A DNA stretch of 64,000 bases from Ianthella basta (taxonomy: Eukaryota > Porifera > Demospongiae > Verongiida > Ianthellidae). The stretch spans positions 10,265,256 through 10,329,255 of the forward strand of contig OZ025871.1 of the NCBI GenBank assembly GCA_964019415.1, read 5' to 3'. Under the pieces are notes generated by a model. It had not been told where the DNA came from, searched no databases, and saw only the letters and a program-made list of their open reading frames with translations. A program made the translations under genes and the position numbers. Shown one piece after another: positions 10,401 through 25,400 of the stretch. Position 1 is the first letter of the stretch, and every line of letters starts with the position of its first letter.

Positions 10401-13400
10401 TGGATGATTGACGTCCATGCATACATGCATGTTGAATTCGAAGGTGCATAGCAATTTCCTTACTCAATAGATAGTGACATTAAGGGTTGGCTGGGGAGGG
10501 TAGGAAGATAGTCATTAATTATGGTGGGGGCATGTTAATTTAGAGATATATAGTACTATATGCTGGAGAGGGCATGCATTGGAATATATATATAAGTAGG
10601 CGGAAACTTTGATATTCCAGTCGTACACTGACAAGACGTCATGCCTGCAGTGTGGAATGTGCATAATCAATTAATTCTAAATTCATTTTATAATTATTAG
10701 GTATGTCTTAATTCTTTACTTCAGACACCTGTAAAGTGCCCGGTCTGAGTAGACTCGGAGACAATGCCACTCTTGTTCTGGACACTGACCTGCCTGAGAG
10801 GATACTGAATGGCACAGTGTTGAAGTTTGGCTGTAGTGAGGGGTTAGCTCTGGTTAAAGGAGGAGTGCTGACATGTGGAGATGATGGAATATGGCACGGA
10901 GACCTTCCAGAGTGTGCCCGTAAGTGAACACTGCAGCTGAATGTCTATGTAGGGATGGCAGTCATTGTTTGTATGCTGTAATACAAAAGGAAAAGTAGCA
11001 CTATCTTCGTATAGGGCTGAAAACTGGTGAAGAAGGCCCCCAAAGAGGAAGTATCTGTTGCATACAACTCAGAACTAACCTTATATTTCCCAGCGAAAGC
11101 ACGTGTTTCGGCAGAAAACCACCTCGACATTTTCCCTGTTTCATCTTCTCATTAATTCTTCTCATTCTTCTTCTCTGACAGCAGTAGCGAACGAACCATA
11201 ATGAGTAGAAGGAAACCTTTACTACAGTTTAATTTGCCCTCAAACTGGCTGTAGTCCTTTGTAGGTTAGAAACCTCTGCAAACAAGTTTCGCAAATGAGG
11301 GTTTCCGGGCATTCGATAGTTGTTGCTATGTGATAGACGACATAATGAATGCTGACATAGTGACATAATGAATGCTATGGCTACATTGGTTTGCCAAATC
11401 TGCATTCAGATTTAGTTCAATAGCTTAGGAACGCTGCCGCAGTCCAATTGGAGGTGTGTATGTTGCTATCCCAGGCCAAAGGCAGCTTGCGTGCCATTTG
11501 AATGACATTAGCAGTAGTGCATTTCACAACCATTTTCTAATTACACAGTTGGCTTTCAGTTGCCTTTTCTGTATTCTTTTCGGTAGGTTAGCGCAGAACC
11601 TAGGTGCTAACCCTCACCTTAAGTTCCAGGATTACAGAAATGCGGTACATATGCCTGCACTATTGCCCTATGGTTGAGACTAAGTGTGTTGCTTCAGCTT
11701 AGCTACCCACTATAAAAAGTACAGAAACAAAAATAATAAAAATTTTCTACAATAATTGTATATAAGAATGTAGGGATGGCATAAAAAGGACAGAAACAAG
11801 TAAAGGCTGTTACACAGTGGAGCATTAAGCATCGTCCCTACATTCCATGGTGTAGAACTATACAGTGCAACATTCTTGCATGTAGTGGACACTGAATGCA
11901 CTTAATTTAATAGTCTATAGGAATCTCCAATAATTATTACAAATCATGGCACTTGCTTCACTCATTAATTTTACCAAAGTTCAGGAGTAGATATGAGTGA
12001 TCAATGCCAAGGACATACACACCTGTGAAGAGAAAATTAGATGAGTAGCTTGATGGGTCGGTTACCGTGCATGGTCTCCTGTACATGGCCCAATAATGTC
12101 AGGTGTACAAGCTTTCATATGCAAATGATTGCATTTGATGGATGATTGACGTCCATGCATGCATGCATGTATGTTGAATTCGAAGGTGCATAGCAATTTC
12201 CTTACTCAGTAGATAGTGACATTCAGTATCAGTAGGCGAAAACATTGATATTCCAGTCGTACACATGGCAAGACGTTATTCCTGCAGTGTGGAGTGTGCA
12301 TAATTAATTAATTCTAAATTAAATTTATAATTAATAAGTATGTCTTAATTCTTTACTCCAGACACATGTAAAGTGCCCAGTCTGAGTAGACTTGGAGACA
12401 ATGTCACTCTTGTTCTGGACACTGACCTACCTGAGAGGATACTGAATGGCACAGTGTTGAGGTTTGGCTGTATCGAGGGATTAGCTCTGGTAAGAGGAGG
12501 AGTGCTTACATGTGGAGATGATGGAATATGGCAAGGAGACCTTCCAGAGTGTGCTTGTAAGTGGACACTGAATGCACTTAATTCAGAAGTCTATAGGAAT
12601 CTCCAATAATTACACAAATAAAGGCACTTGCTTCACTCGTTTGGCTGGGGAGGGTAGGAAGATAGTCATTAATTATGGTGGGGGCATGTTAATTTCGCGA
12701 TAGTACTATAAGCTGGGGAGGGTCCATGCATGGGATTATATATATAAGTAGGCGGAAACTTTGATATTCCAGTCGTACACTGACAAGACGTCATGCCTGC
12801 AGTGTGGAATGTGCATAATCAATTAATTCTAAATTCAATTTATAATTATTAGGTATGTCTTAATTCTTTACTCCAGACACCTGTAAAGTGCCCGGTCTGA
12901 GTAGACTCGGAGACAATGCCACTCTTGTTCTGGACACTGACCTGCCTGAGAGGATACTGAATGGCACAGTGTTGAAGTTTGGCTGTAGTGAGGGATTAGC
13001 TCTGGTTAAAGGAGGAGTGCTGACATGTGGAGATGATGGAATATGGCACGGAGACCTTCCAGAGTGTGCCCGTAAGTGAACACTGCAGCTGAATGTCTAT
13101 GTAGGGATGGCAGTCATTGTTTGTATGCTGTAATACAAAAGGAAAAGTAGCACTATCTTCGTATAGGGCTGAAAACTGGTGAAGAAGGCCCCCAAAGAGG
13201 AAGTATCTGTTGCATACAACTCAGAACTAACCTTATATTTCCCAGCGAAAGCACGTGTTTCGGCAGAAAACCACCTCGACATTTTCCCTGTTTCATCTTC
13301 TCATTAATTCTTCTCATTCTTCTTCTCTGACAGCAGTAGCGAACGAACCATAATGAGTAGAAGGAAACCTTTACTACAGTTTAATTTGCCCTCAAACTGG

Positions 13401-16400
13401 CTGTAGTCCTTTGTAGGTTAGAAACCTCTGCAAACAAGTTTCGCAAATGAGGGTTTCCGGGCATTCGATAGTTGTTGCTATGTGATAGACGACATAATGA
13501 ATGCTGACATAGTGACATAATGAATGCTATGGCTACATTGGTTTGCCAAATCTGCATTCAGATTTAGTTCAATAGCTTAGGAACGCTGCCGCAGTCCAAT
13601 TGGAGGTGTGTATGTTGCTATCCCAGGCCAAAGGCAGCTTGCGTGCCGTTTGAATGACATTAGCAGTAGTGCATTTCACAACCATTTTCTAATTACACAG
13701 TTGGCTTTCAGTTGCCTTTTCTGTATTCTTTTCGGTAGGTTAGCGCAGAACCTAGGTGCTAGCCCTCACCTTAAGCTCCAGGATTACAAAATTGTGGTGC
13801 ACTATTGCCCTATGGTTGAGACTAAGTGTGTTGCTTCAGCTTAGCTACCCACTATAAAAAGTACAGAAACAAAAATAATAAAAATTTTCTACAATAATTG
13901 TATATAAGAATGTTGGGATGGCATAAAAAGGACAGAAACAAGTAGAGGCTGTTACACAGTGCAGCATTAAGCATCGTCCCTACATTCCATGGTGTAGAAC
14001 TATACAGTGCAACATTCTTGCATGTAGTGGACACTGAATGCACTTAATTTAATAGTCTATAGGAATCTCCAATAATTATTACAAATCATGGCACTTGCTT
14101 CACTCATTAATTTTACCAAAGTTCAGGAGTAGATATGAGTGATCAATGCCAAGGACATACACACCTGTGAAGAGAAAATAGATGAGTAGCTTGATGGGTC
14201 GGTTACCGTGCATGGTCTCCTGTACATGGCCCAATAATGTCAGGTGTACAAGCTTTCATATGCAAATGATTGCATTTGATGGATGATTGACGTCCATGCA
14301 TGCATGCATGTATGTTGAATTCGAAGGTGCATAGCAATTTCCTTACTCAGTAGATAGTGACATTCAGTATCAGTAGGCGAAAACATTGATATTCCAGTCG
14401 TACACATGGCAAGACGTTATTCCTGCAGTGTGGAGTGTGCATAATTAATTAATTCTAAATTAAATTTATAATTAATAAGTATGTCTTAATTCTTTACTCC
14501 AGACACATGTAAAGTGCCCAGTCTGAGTAGACTTGGAGACAATGTCACTCTTGTTCTAGACACTGACCTACCTGAGAGGATACTGAATGGCACAGTGTTG
14601 AGGTTTGGCTGTATCGAGGGATTAGCTCTGGTAAGAGGAGGAGTGCTTACATGTGGAGATGATGGAATATGGCAAGGAGACCTTCCAGAGTGTGCTTGTA
14701 AGTGGACACTGAATGCACTTAATTCAGAAGTCTATAGGAATCTCCAATAATTACACAAATAAAGGCACTTGCTTCACTCGTTTGGCTGGGGAGGGTAGGA
14801 AGATAGTCATTAATTATGGTGGGGGCATGTTAATTTCGCGATAGTACTATAAGCTGGGGAGGGTCCATGCATGGGATTATATATATAAGTAGGCGGAAAC
14901 TTTGATATTCCAGTCGTACACTGGCAAGACGTCATGCCTGCAGTGTGGAATGTGCATAATCAATTAATTCTAAATTCAATTTATAATTATTAGGTATGTC
15001 TTAATTCTTTACTCCAGACACCTGTAAAGTGCCCGGTCTGAGTAGACTCGGAGACAATGCCACTCTTGTTCTGGACACTGACCTGCCTGAGAGGATACTG
15101 AATGGCACAGTGTTGAAGTTTGGCTGTAGTGAGGGATTAGCTCTGGTTAAAGGAGGAGTGCTGACATGTGGAGATGATGGAATATGGCACGGAGACCTTC
15201 CAGAGTGTGCCCGTAAGTGAACACTGCAGCTGAATGTCTATGTAGGGATGGCAGTCATTGTTTGTATGCTGTAATACAAAAGGAAAAGTAGCACTATCTT
15301 CGTATAGGGCTGAAAACTGGTGAAGAAGGCCCCCAAAGAGGAAGTATCTGTTGCATACAACTCAGAACTAACCTTATATTTCCCAGCGAAAGCACGTGTT
15401 TCGGCAGAAAACCACCTCGACATTTTCCCTGTTTCATCTTCTCATTAATTCTTCTCATTCTTCTTCTCTGACAGCAGTAGCGAACGAACCATAATGAGTA
15501 GAAGGAAACCTTTACTACAGTTTAATTTGCCCTCAAACTGGCTGTAGTCCTTTGTAGGTTAGAAACCTCTGCAAACAAGTTTCGCAAATGAGGGTTTCCG
15601 GGCATTCGATAGTTGTTGCTATGTGATAGACGACATAATGAATGCTGACATAGTGACATAATGAATGCTATGGCTACATTGGTTTGCCAGATCTGCATTC
15701 AGATTTAGTTCAATAGCTTAGGAACGCTGCCGCAGTCCAATTGGAGGTGTGTATGTTGCTATCCCAGGCCAAAGGCAGCTTGCGTGCCGTTTGAATGACA
15801 TTAGCAGTAGTGCATTTCACAACCATTTTCTAATTACACAGTTGGCTTCCGGTTGCCTTTTCTGTATTCTTTTCGGTAGGTTAGCGCAGAACCTAGGTGC
15901 TAGCCCTCACCTTAAGCTCCAGGATTACAAAATTGTGGTGCACTATTGCCCTATGGTTGAGACTAAGTGTGTTGCTTCAGCTTAGCTACCCACTATAAAA
16001 AGTACAGAAACAAAAATAATAAAAATTTTCTACAATAATTGTATATAAGAATGTAGGGATGGCATAAAAAGGACAGAAACAAGTAGAGGCTGTTACACAG
16101 TGGAGCATTAAGCATCGTCCCTACATTCCATGGTGTAGAACTATACAGTGCAACATTCTTGCATGTAGTGGACACTGAATGCACTTAATTTAATAGTCTA
16201 TAGGAATCTCCAATAATTATTACAAATCATGGCACTTGCTTCACTCATTAATTTTACCAAAGTTCAGGAGTAGATATGAGTGATCAATGCCAAGGACATA
16301 CACACCTGTGAAGAGAAAATAGATGAGTAGCTTGATGGGTCGGTTACCGTGCATGGTCTCCTGTACATGGCCCAATAATGTCAGGTGTACAAGCTTTCAT

Positions 16401-19400
16401 ATGCAAATGATTGCATTTGATGGATGATTGACGTCCATGCATGCATGCATGTATGTTGAATTCGAAGGTGCATAGCAATTTCCTTACTCAGTAGATAGTG
16501 ACATTCAGTATCAGTAGGCGAAAACATTGATATTCCAGTCGTACACATGGCAAGACGTTATTCCTGCAGTGTGGAGTGTGCATAATTAATTAATTCTAAA
16601 TTAAATTTATAATTAATAAGTATGTCTTAATTCTTTACTCCAGACACATGTAAAGTGCCCAGTCTGAGTAGACTTGGAGACAATGTCACTCTTGTTCTGG
16701 ACACTGACCTACCTGAGAGGATACTGAATGGCACAGTGTTGAGGTTTGGCTGTATCGAGGGATTAGCTCTGGTAAGAGGAGGAGTGCTTACATGTGGAGA
16801 TGATGGAATATGGCAAGGAGACCTTCCAGAGTGTGCTTGTAAGTGGACACTGAATGCACTTAATTCAGAAGTCTATAGGAATCTCCAATAATTACACAAA
16901 TAAAGGCACTTGCTTCACTCGTTTGGCTGGGGAGGGTAGGAAGATAGTCATTAATTATGGTGGGGGCATGTTAATTTCGCGATAGTACTATAAGCTGGGG
17001 GGGGGGGGTCCATGCATGGGATTATATATATAAGTAGGCGGAAACTTTGATATTCCAGTCGTACACTGACAAGACGTCATGCCTGCTGTGTGGAATGTGC
17101 ATAATCAATTAATTCTAAATTCAATTTATAATTATTAGGTATGTCTTAATTCTTTACTCCAGACACCTGTAAAGTGCCCGGTCTGAGTAGACTCGGAGAC
17201 AATGCCACTCTTGTTCTGGACACTGACCTGCCTGAGAGGATACTGAATGGCACAGTGTTGAAGTTTGGCTGTAGTGAGGGATTAGCTCTGGTTAAAGGAG
17301 GAGTGCTGACATGTGGAGATGATGGAATATGGCACGGAGACCTTCCAGAGTGTGCCCGTAAGTGAACACTGCAGCTGAATGTCTATGTAGGGATGGCAGT
17401 CATTGTTTGTATGCTGTAATACAAAAGGAAAAGTAGCACTATCTTCGTATAGGGCTGAAAACTGGTGAAGAAGGCCCCCAAAGAGGAAGTATCTGTTGCA
17501 TACAACTCAGAACTAACCTTATATTTCCCAGCGAAAGCACGTGTTTCGGCAGAAAACCACCTCGACATTTTCCCTGTTTCATCTTCTCATTAATTCTTCT
17601 CATTCTTCTTCTCTGACAGCAGTAGCGAACGAACCATAATGAGTAGAAGGAAACCTTTACTACAGTTTAATTTGCCCTCAAACTGGCTGTAGTCCTTTGT
17701 AGGTTAGAAACCTCTGCAAACAAGTTTCGCAAATGAGGGTTTCCGGGCATTCGATAGTTGTTGCTATGTGATAGACGACATAATGAATGCTGACATAGTG
17801 ACATAATGAATGCTATGGCTACATTGGTTTGCCAAATCTGCATTCAGATTTAGTTCAATAGCTTAGGAACGCTGCCGCAGTCCAATTGGAGGTGTGTATG
17901 TTGCTATCCCAGGCCAAAGGCAGCTTGCGTGCCGTTTGAATGACATTAGCAGTAGTGCATTTCACAACCATTTTCTAATTACACAGTTGGCTTCCGGTCG
18001 CCTTTTCTGTATTCTTTTCGGTAGGTTAGCGCAGAACCTAGGTGCTAGCCCTCACCTTAAGCTCCAGGATTACAAAATTGTGGTACATATGCCTGCACTA
18101 TTGCCCTATGGTTGAGACTAAGTGTGTTGCTTCAGCTTAGTTACCCACTATAAAAAGTACAGAAACAAAAATAATAAAAATTTTCTACAATAATTGTATA
18201 TAAGAATGTAGGGATGGCATAAAAAGGACAGAAACAAGTAGAGGCTGTTGCACAGTGGAGCATTAAGCATCGTCCCTACATTCCATGGTGTAGAACTATA
18301 CAGTGCAACATTCTTGCATGTAGTGGACACTGAATGCACTTAATTTAATAGTCTATAGGAATCTCCAATAATTATTACAAATCATGGCACTTGCTTCACT
18401 CATTAATTTTACCAAAGTTCAGGAGTAGATATGAGTGATCAATGCCAAGGACATACACACCTGTGAAGAGAAAATTAGATGAGTTGCTTGATGGGTCGGT
18501 TACCATGCATGGTCACCTGTACATGGCCCAATAATGTCAGGTGTACAAGCTTTCATATGCAAATGATTGCATTTGATGGATGATTGACGTCCATGCATGC
18601 ATGCATGTATGTTGAATTCGAAGGTGCATAGCAATTTCCTTACTCAGTAGATAGTGACATTCAGTATCAGTAGGCGAAAACATTGATATTCCAGTCGTAC
18701 ACATGGCAAGACGTTATTCCAGCAGTGTGGAGTGTGCATAATTAATTAATTCTAAATTAAATTTATAATTAATAAGTATGTCTTAATTCTTTACTCCAGA
18801 CACATGTAAAGTGCCCAGTCTGAGTAGACTTGGAGACAATGTCACTCTTGTTCTGGACACTGACCTACCTGAGAGGATACTGAATGGCACAGTGTTGAGG
18901 TTTGGCTGTATCGAGGGATTAGCTCTGGTAAGAGGAGGAGTGCTTACATGTGGAGATGATGGAATATGGCAAGGAGACCTTCCAGAGTGTGCTTGTAAGT
19001 GGACACTGAATGCACTTAATTCAGAAGTCTATAGGAATCTCCAATAATTACACAAATAAAGGCACTTGCTTCACTCGTTTGGCTGGGGAGGGTAGGAAGA
19101 TAGTCATTAATTATGGTGGGGGCATGTTAATTTCGCGATAGTACTATAAGCTGGGGAGGGTCCATGCATGGGATTATATATATAAGTAGGCAGAAACTTT
19201 GATATTCCAGTCGTACACTGACAAGACGTCATGCCTGCTGTGTGGAATGTGCATAATCAATTAATTCTAAATTCAATTTATAATTATTAGGTATGTCTTA
19301 ATTCTTTACTCCAGACACCTGTAAAGTGCCCGGTCTGAGTAGACTCGGAGACAATGCCACTCTTGTTCTGGACACTGACCTGCCTGAGAGGATACTGAAT

Positions 19401-22400
19401 GGCACAGTGTTGAAGTTTGGCTGTAGTGAGGGATTAGCTCTGGTTAAAGGAGGAGTGCTGACATGTGGAGATGATGGAATATGGCACGGAGACCTTCCAG
19501 AGTGTGCCCGTAAGTGAACACTGCAGCTGAATGTCTATGTAGGGATGGCAGTCATTGTTTGTATGCTGTAATACAAAAGGAAAAGTAGCACTATCTTCGT
19601 ATAGGGCTGAAAACTGGTGAAGAAGGCCCCCAAAGAGGAAGTATCTGTTGCATACAACTCAGAACTAACCTTATATTTCCCAGCGAAAGCACGTGTTTCG
19701 GCAGAAAACCACCTCGACATTTTCCCTGTTTCATCTTCTTATTAATTCTTCTCATTCTTCTTCTCTGACAGCAGTAGCGAACGAACCATAATGAGTAGAA
19801 GGAAACCTTTACTACAGTTTAATTTGCCCTCAAACTGGCTGTAGTCCTTTGTAGGTTAGAAACCTCTGCAAACAAGTTTCGCAAATGAGGGTTTCCGGGC
19901 ATTCGATAGTTGTTGCTATGTGATAGACGACATAATGAATGCTGACATAGTGACATAATGAATGCTATGGCTACATTGGTTTGCCAAATCTGCATTCAGA
20001 TTTAGTTCAATAGCTTAGGAACGCTGCCGCAGTCCAATTGGATGTGTGTATGTTGCTATCCCAGGACAAAGGCAGCTTGCGTGCCGTTTGAATGACATTA
20101 GCAGTAGTGCATTTCACAACCATTTTCTAATTACACAGTTGGCTTCCGGTTGCCTTTTCTGTATTGTTTTCGGTAGGTTAGCGCAGAACCTAGGTGCTAG
20201 CCCTCACCTTAAGTTCCAGGATTACAGCAATGCGGTACATATGCCTGCACTATTGCCCTATGGTTGAGACTAAGTGTGTTGCTTCAGCTTAGCTGCCCAC
20301 TATAAAAAGTACAGAAACAAAAATAATAAAAATTTTCTACAATAATTGTATATAAGAATGTAGGGATGGCATAAAAAGGACAGAAACAAGTAGAGGCTGT
20401 TACACTGTGGAGCATTAAGCATCGTCCCTACATTCCATGGTGTAGAACTATACAGTGCAACATTCTTGCATGTAGTGGACACTGAATGCACTTAATTTAA
20501 TAGTCTATAGGAATCTCCAATAATTATTACAAATCATGGCACTTGCTTCACTCATTAATTTTACCAAAGTTCATGAGTAGATATGAGTGATCTATGCCAA
20601 GGACATACACACCTGTAAAGAGAAAATTAGATGAGTTGCTTGATGGGTCGGTTACCATGCATGGTCTCCTGTACATGGCCCAATAATGTCAGGTGTACAA
20701 GCTTTCATATGCAAATGATTGCATTTGATGGATGATTGACGTCCATGCATGCATGCATGTATGTTGAATTCGAAGGTGCATAGCAATTTCCTTACTCAGT
20801 AGATAGTGACATTCAGTATCAGTAGGCGAAAACATTGATATTCCAGTCGTACACATGGCAAGACGTTATTCCTGCAGTGTGGAGTGTGCATAATTAATTA
20901 ATTCTAAATTAAATTTATAATTAATAAGTATGTCTTAATTCTTTACTCCAGACACATGTAAAGTGCCCAGTCTGAGTAGACTTGGAGACAATGTCACTCT
21001 TGTTCTGGACACTGACCTACCTGAGAGGATACTGAATGGCACAGTGTTGAGGTTTGGCTGTATCGAGGGATTAGCTCTGGTAAGAGGAGGAGTGCTTACA
21101 TGTGGAGATGATGGAATATGGCAAGGAGACCTTCCAGAGTGTGCTTGTAAGTGGACACTGAATGCACTTAATTCAGAAGTCTATAGGAATCTCCAATAAT
21201 TACACAAATAAAGGCACTTGCTTCACTCGTTTGGCTGGGGAGGGTAGGAAGATAGTCATTAATTATGGTGGGGGCATGTTAATTTCGCGATAGTACTATA
21301 AGCTGGGGAGGGTCCATGCATGGGAATATATATATAAGTAGGCGGAAACTTTGATATTCCAGTCGTACACTGGCAAGACGTCATGCCTGCTGTGTGGAAT
21401 GTGCATAATCAATTAATTCTAAATTCAATTTATAATTATTAGGTATGTCTTAATTCTTTACTCCAGACACCTGTAAAGTGCCCGGTCTGAGTAGACTCAG
21501 AGACAATGCCACTCTTGTTCTGGACACTGACCTGCCTGAGAGGATACTGAATGGCACAGTGTTGAAGTTTGGCTGTAGTGAGGGATTAGCTCTGGTTAAA
21601 GGAGGAGTGCTGACATGTGGAGATGATGGAATATGGCACGGAGACCTTCCAGAGTGTGCCCGTAAGTGAACACTGCAGCTGAATGTCTATGTAGGGATGG
21701 CAGTCATTGTTTGTATGCTGTAATACAAAAGGAAAAGTAGCACTATCTTCGTATAGGGCTGAAAACTGGTGAAGAAGGCCCCCAAAGAGGAAGTATCTGT
21801 TGCATACAACTCAGAACTAACCTTATATTTCCCAGCGAAAGCACGTGTTTCGGCAGAAAACCACCTCGACATTTTCCCTGTTTCATCTTCTCATTAATTC
21901 TTCTCATTCTTCTTCTCTGACAGCAGTAGCGAACGAACCATAATGAGTAGAAGGAAACCTTTACTACAGTTTAATTTGCCCTCAAACTGGCTGTAGTCCT
22001 TTGTAGGTTAGAAACCTCTGCAAACAAGTTTCGCAAATGAGGGTTTCCGGGCATTCGATAGTTGTTGCTATGTGATAGACGACATAATGAATGCTGACAT
22101 AGTGACATAATGAATGCTATGGCTACATTGGTTTGCCAAATCTGCATTCAGATTTAGTTCAATAGCTTAGGAACGCTGCCGCAGTCCAATTGGATGTGTG
22201 TATGTTGCTATCCCAGGCCAAAGGCAGCTTGCGTGCCGTTTGAATGACATTAGCAGTAGTGCATTTCACAACCATTTTCTAATTACACAGTTGGCTTCCG
22301 GTTGCCTTTTCTGTATTGTTTTCGGTAGGTTAGCGCAGAACCTAGGTGCTAGCCCTCACCTTAAGCTCCAGGATTACAGAAATGCGGTACATATGCCTGC

Positions 22401-25400
22401 ACTATTGCCCTATGGTTGAGACTAAGTGTGTTGCTTCAGCTTAGCTGCCCACTATAAAAAGTACAGAAACAAAAATAATTAAGATTTTCTACAATAATTG
22501 TATATAAGAATGTAGGGATGGCATAAAAAGGACAGAAACAAGTAGAGGCTGTTACACAGTGCAGCATTAAGCATCGTCCCTACATTCCATGGTGTAGAAC
22601 TATACAGTGCAACATTCTTGCATGTAGTGGACACTGAATGCACTTAATTTAATAGTCTATAGGAATCTCCAATAATTATTACAAATCATGGCACTTGCTT
22701 CACTCACTAATTTTACCAAAGTTCAGGAGTAGATATGAGTGATCAATGCCAAGGACATACACACCTGTGAAGAGAAAATTAGATGAGTTGCTTGATGGGT
22801 CGGTTACCATGCATGGTCTCCTGTACATGGCCCAATAATGTCAGGTGTACAAGCTTTCATATGCAAATGATTGCATTTGATGGATGATTGACGTCCATGC
22901 ATGCATGCATGTATGTTGAATTCGAAGGTGCATAGCAATTTCCTTACTCAGTAGATAGTGACATTCAGTATCAGTAGGCGAAAACATTGATATTCCAGTC
23001 GTACACATGGCAAGACGTTATTCCTGCAGTGTGGAGTGTGCATAATTAATTAATTCTAAATTAAATTTATAATTAATAAGTATGTCTTAATTCTTTACTC
23101 CAGACACATGTAAAGTGCCCAGTCTGAGTAGACTTGGAGACAATGTCACTCTTGTTCTGGACACTGACCTACCTGAGAGGATACTGAATGGCACAGTGTT
23201 GAGGTTTGGCTGTATCGAGGGATTAGCTCTGGTCAGAGGAGGAGTGCTTACATGTGGAGATGATGGAATATGGCAAGGAGACCTTCCAGAGTGTGCTTGT
23301 AAGTGGACACTGAATGCACTTAATTCAGAAGTCTATAGGAATCTCCAATAATTACACAAATAAAGGCACTTGCTTCACTCGTTTGGCTGGGGAGGGTAGG
23401 AAGATAGTCATTAATTATGGTGGGGGCATGTTAATTTCGCGATAGTACTATAAGCTGGGGAGGGTCCATGCATGGGATTATATATATATAAGTAGGCGGA
23501 AACTTTGATATTCCAGTCGTACACTGGCAAGACGTCATGCCTGCTGTGTGGAATGTGCATAATCAATAAATTCTAAATTCAATTTATAATTATTAGGTAT
23601 GTCTTAATTCTTTACTCCAGACACCTGTAAAGTGCCCGGTCTGAGTAGACTTGGAGACAATGCCACTCTTGTTCTGGACACTGACTTACCTGAGAGGATA
23701 CTGAATGGCACAGAGTTGAAGTTTGGCTGTATTGAGGGATTAGCTCTGGTTAAAGGAGGAGTGCTGACATGTGGAGTTGACGGAATATGGCACGGAGACC
23801 TTCCAGAGTGTGCCCGTAAGTGAACACTGCAGCTGAATGTCTATGTAGGGATTGCAGTCGTTGTTTGTATGCTGTAATACAAAAGGAAAAGTAGCACTAT
23901 CTTCGTATAGGGCTGAAAACTGGTGAAGAAGGCCCCCAAAGAGGAAGTATCTGTTGCATACAACTCAGAACTAACCTTATATTTCCCAGCGAAAGCACGT
24001 GTTTCGGCAGAAAACCACCTCGACATTTTCCCTGTTTCATCTTCCTATATTCTTCTCATTCTTCTTCTCTGACAGCAGTAGCGAACAAACCATAATGAGT
24101 AGAAGGAAACCTTTACTACAGTTTAATTTGCCCTCAAACTGGCTGTAGTCCTTTGTAGGTTAGAAACCTCTGCAAACAAGTTTCGCAAGTGAGGGTTTCC
24201 GGGCATTCGATAGTTGTTGCTATGTGATAGACGACATAATGAATGCTGACATAGTGACATAATGAATGCTATGGCTACATTGGTTTGCCAAATCTGCATT
24301 CAGATTTAGTTCAATAGCTTAGCAATGCTGCCGCAGTCCAATTGGAGGTGTGTATGTTGCTATCCCAGGCCAAAGGTAGCTTGCGTGCCGTTTGAATGAC
24401 ATTAGCCGTACTGCATTTCACAACCATTTTCTAATTACACAGTTGGCTTCCGGTTGCCTTTTCTGTATTCTTTTTGGTAGGTTAGCAAAACCTAGGTGCT
24501 AGCCCTCACCTGAAGCTCCAGGATTACAGCAATGCGGTACATATGCCTGCACTATTGCCCTATGGTTGAGACTAAGTGTGTTGCTTCAGCTTAGCTGCCC
24601 ACTATAAAAAGTACAGAAACAAAAATAATAAAGATTTTCTACAATAATTGTATATAAGAATGTAGGGATGGCATAAAGAGGACAGAAAGAAGTAAAGGCT
24701 GTTACACAGTGGAGCATTAAGCATCGTCCCTACATTCCATGGTGTAGAACTATACAGTGCAACATTCTTGCATGTAGTGGACACTGAATGCACTTAATTT
24801 AATAGTCTATAGGAATCTCCAATAATTATTACAAATCAAGGCACTTGCTTCACTCACTAATTTTACCAAAGTTCAGGAGTAGATATGAGTGATCAATGCC
24901 AAAGATATATACACCTGTGAAGAGAAAATTAGATGAGTAGCTGAATGGGTCGGTTACCATGCATGGTCTCCTGTACATGGCCCAATAATGTCAAGTGTAC
25001 AAGCTTTCATATGCAAATGATTGCATTTGATGGATGATTGACATCCATGCATACATGCATGATGAGTTTGAAGGTACGTAGCTATTTCCTTACTCAGTAG
25101 ATAGTGACATTAACGGTTGGCTGGGGAGCGTAGCTTTTGTTGGGATTTAGAGATAGTACTATAAGCTGGGGAGGGTCCATGCATGGGAATATATCAGTAG
25201 GTGAAAACATTGATATTCCAGTCGTACACATGGCAAGACGTCATGCCTGCAGTGGGGAATGTGCATAATTAATTAATTCTAAATTAAATTAATAATTAAT
25301 AAGTATGTCTTAATTCTTTACTCCAGACACATGTAAAGTGCCCAGTCTGAGTAGACTTGGAGACAATGTCACTCTTGTTCTGGACACTGACCTACCTGAG

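Noticed and set aside
10945-11130. A repeated 61-codon minus-strand frame recurring in every array unit (10945, 13097, 15238, 17383, 19535, 21687, 23841)
   Set aside because: It lies within element E, has no domain, and recurs only because the unit is tandemly repeated.
11456-11677. A repeated plus-strand frame beginning near GTGTGTATGTTGC in each unit
   Set aside because: Intronic element E sequence, frame and length vary between copies (for example at 13608 and 17894), so no coding constraint.
11710-11901. A repeated 63-codon minus-strand frame ending in FLLFLFLYFL
   Set aside because: Low-complexity AT-rich translation of element E hairpin arm; repeats with the array; not a gene.
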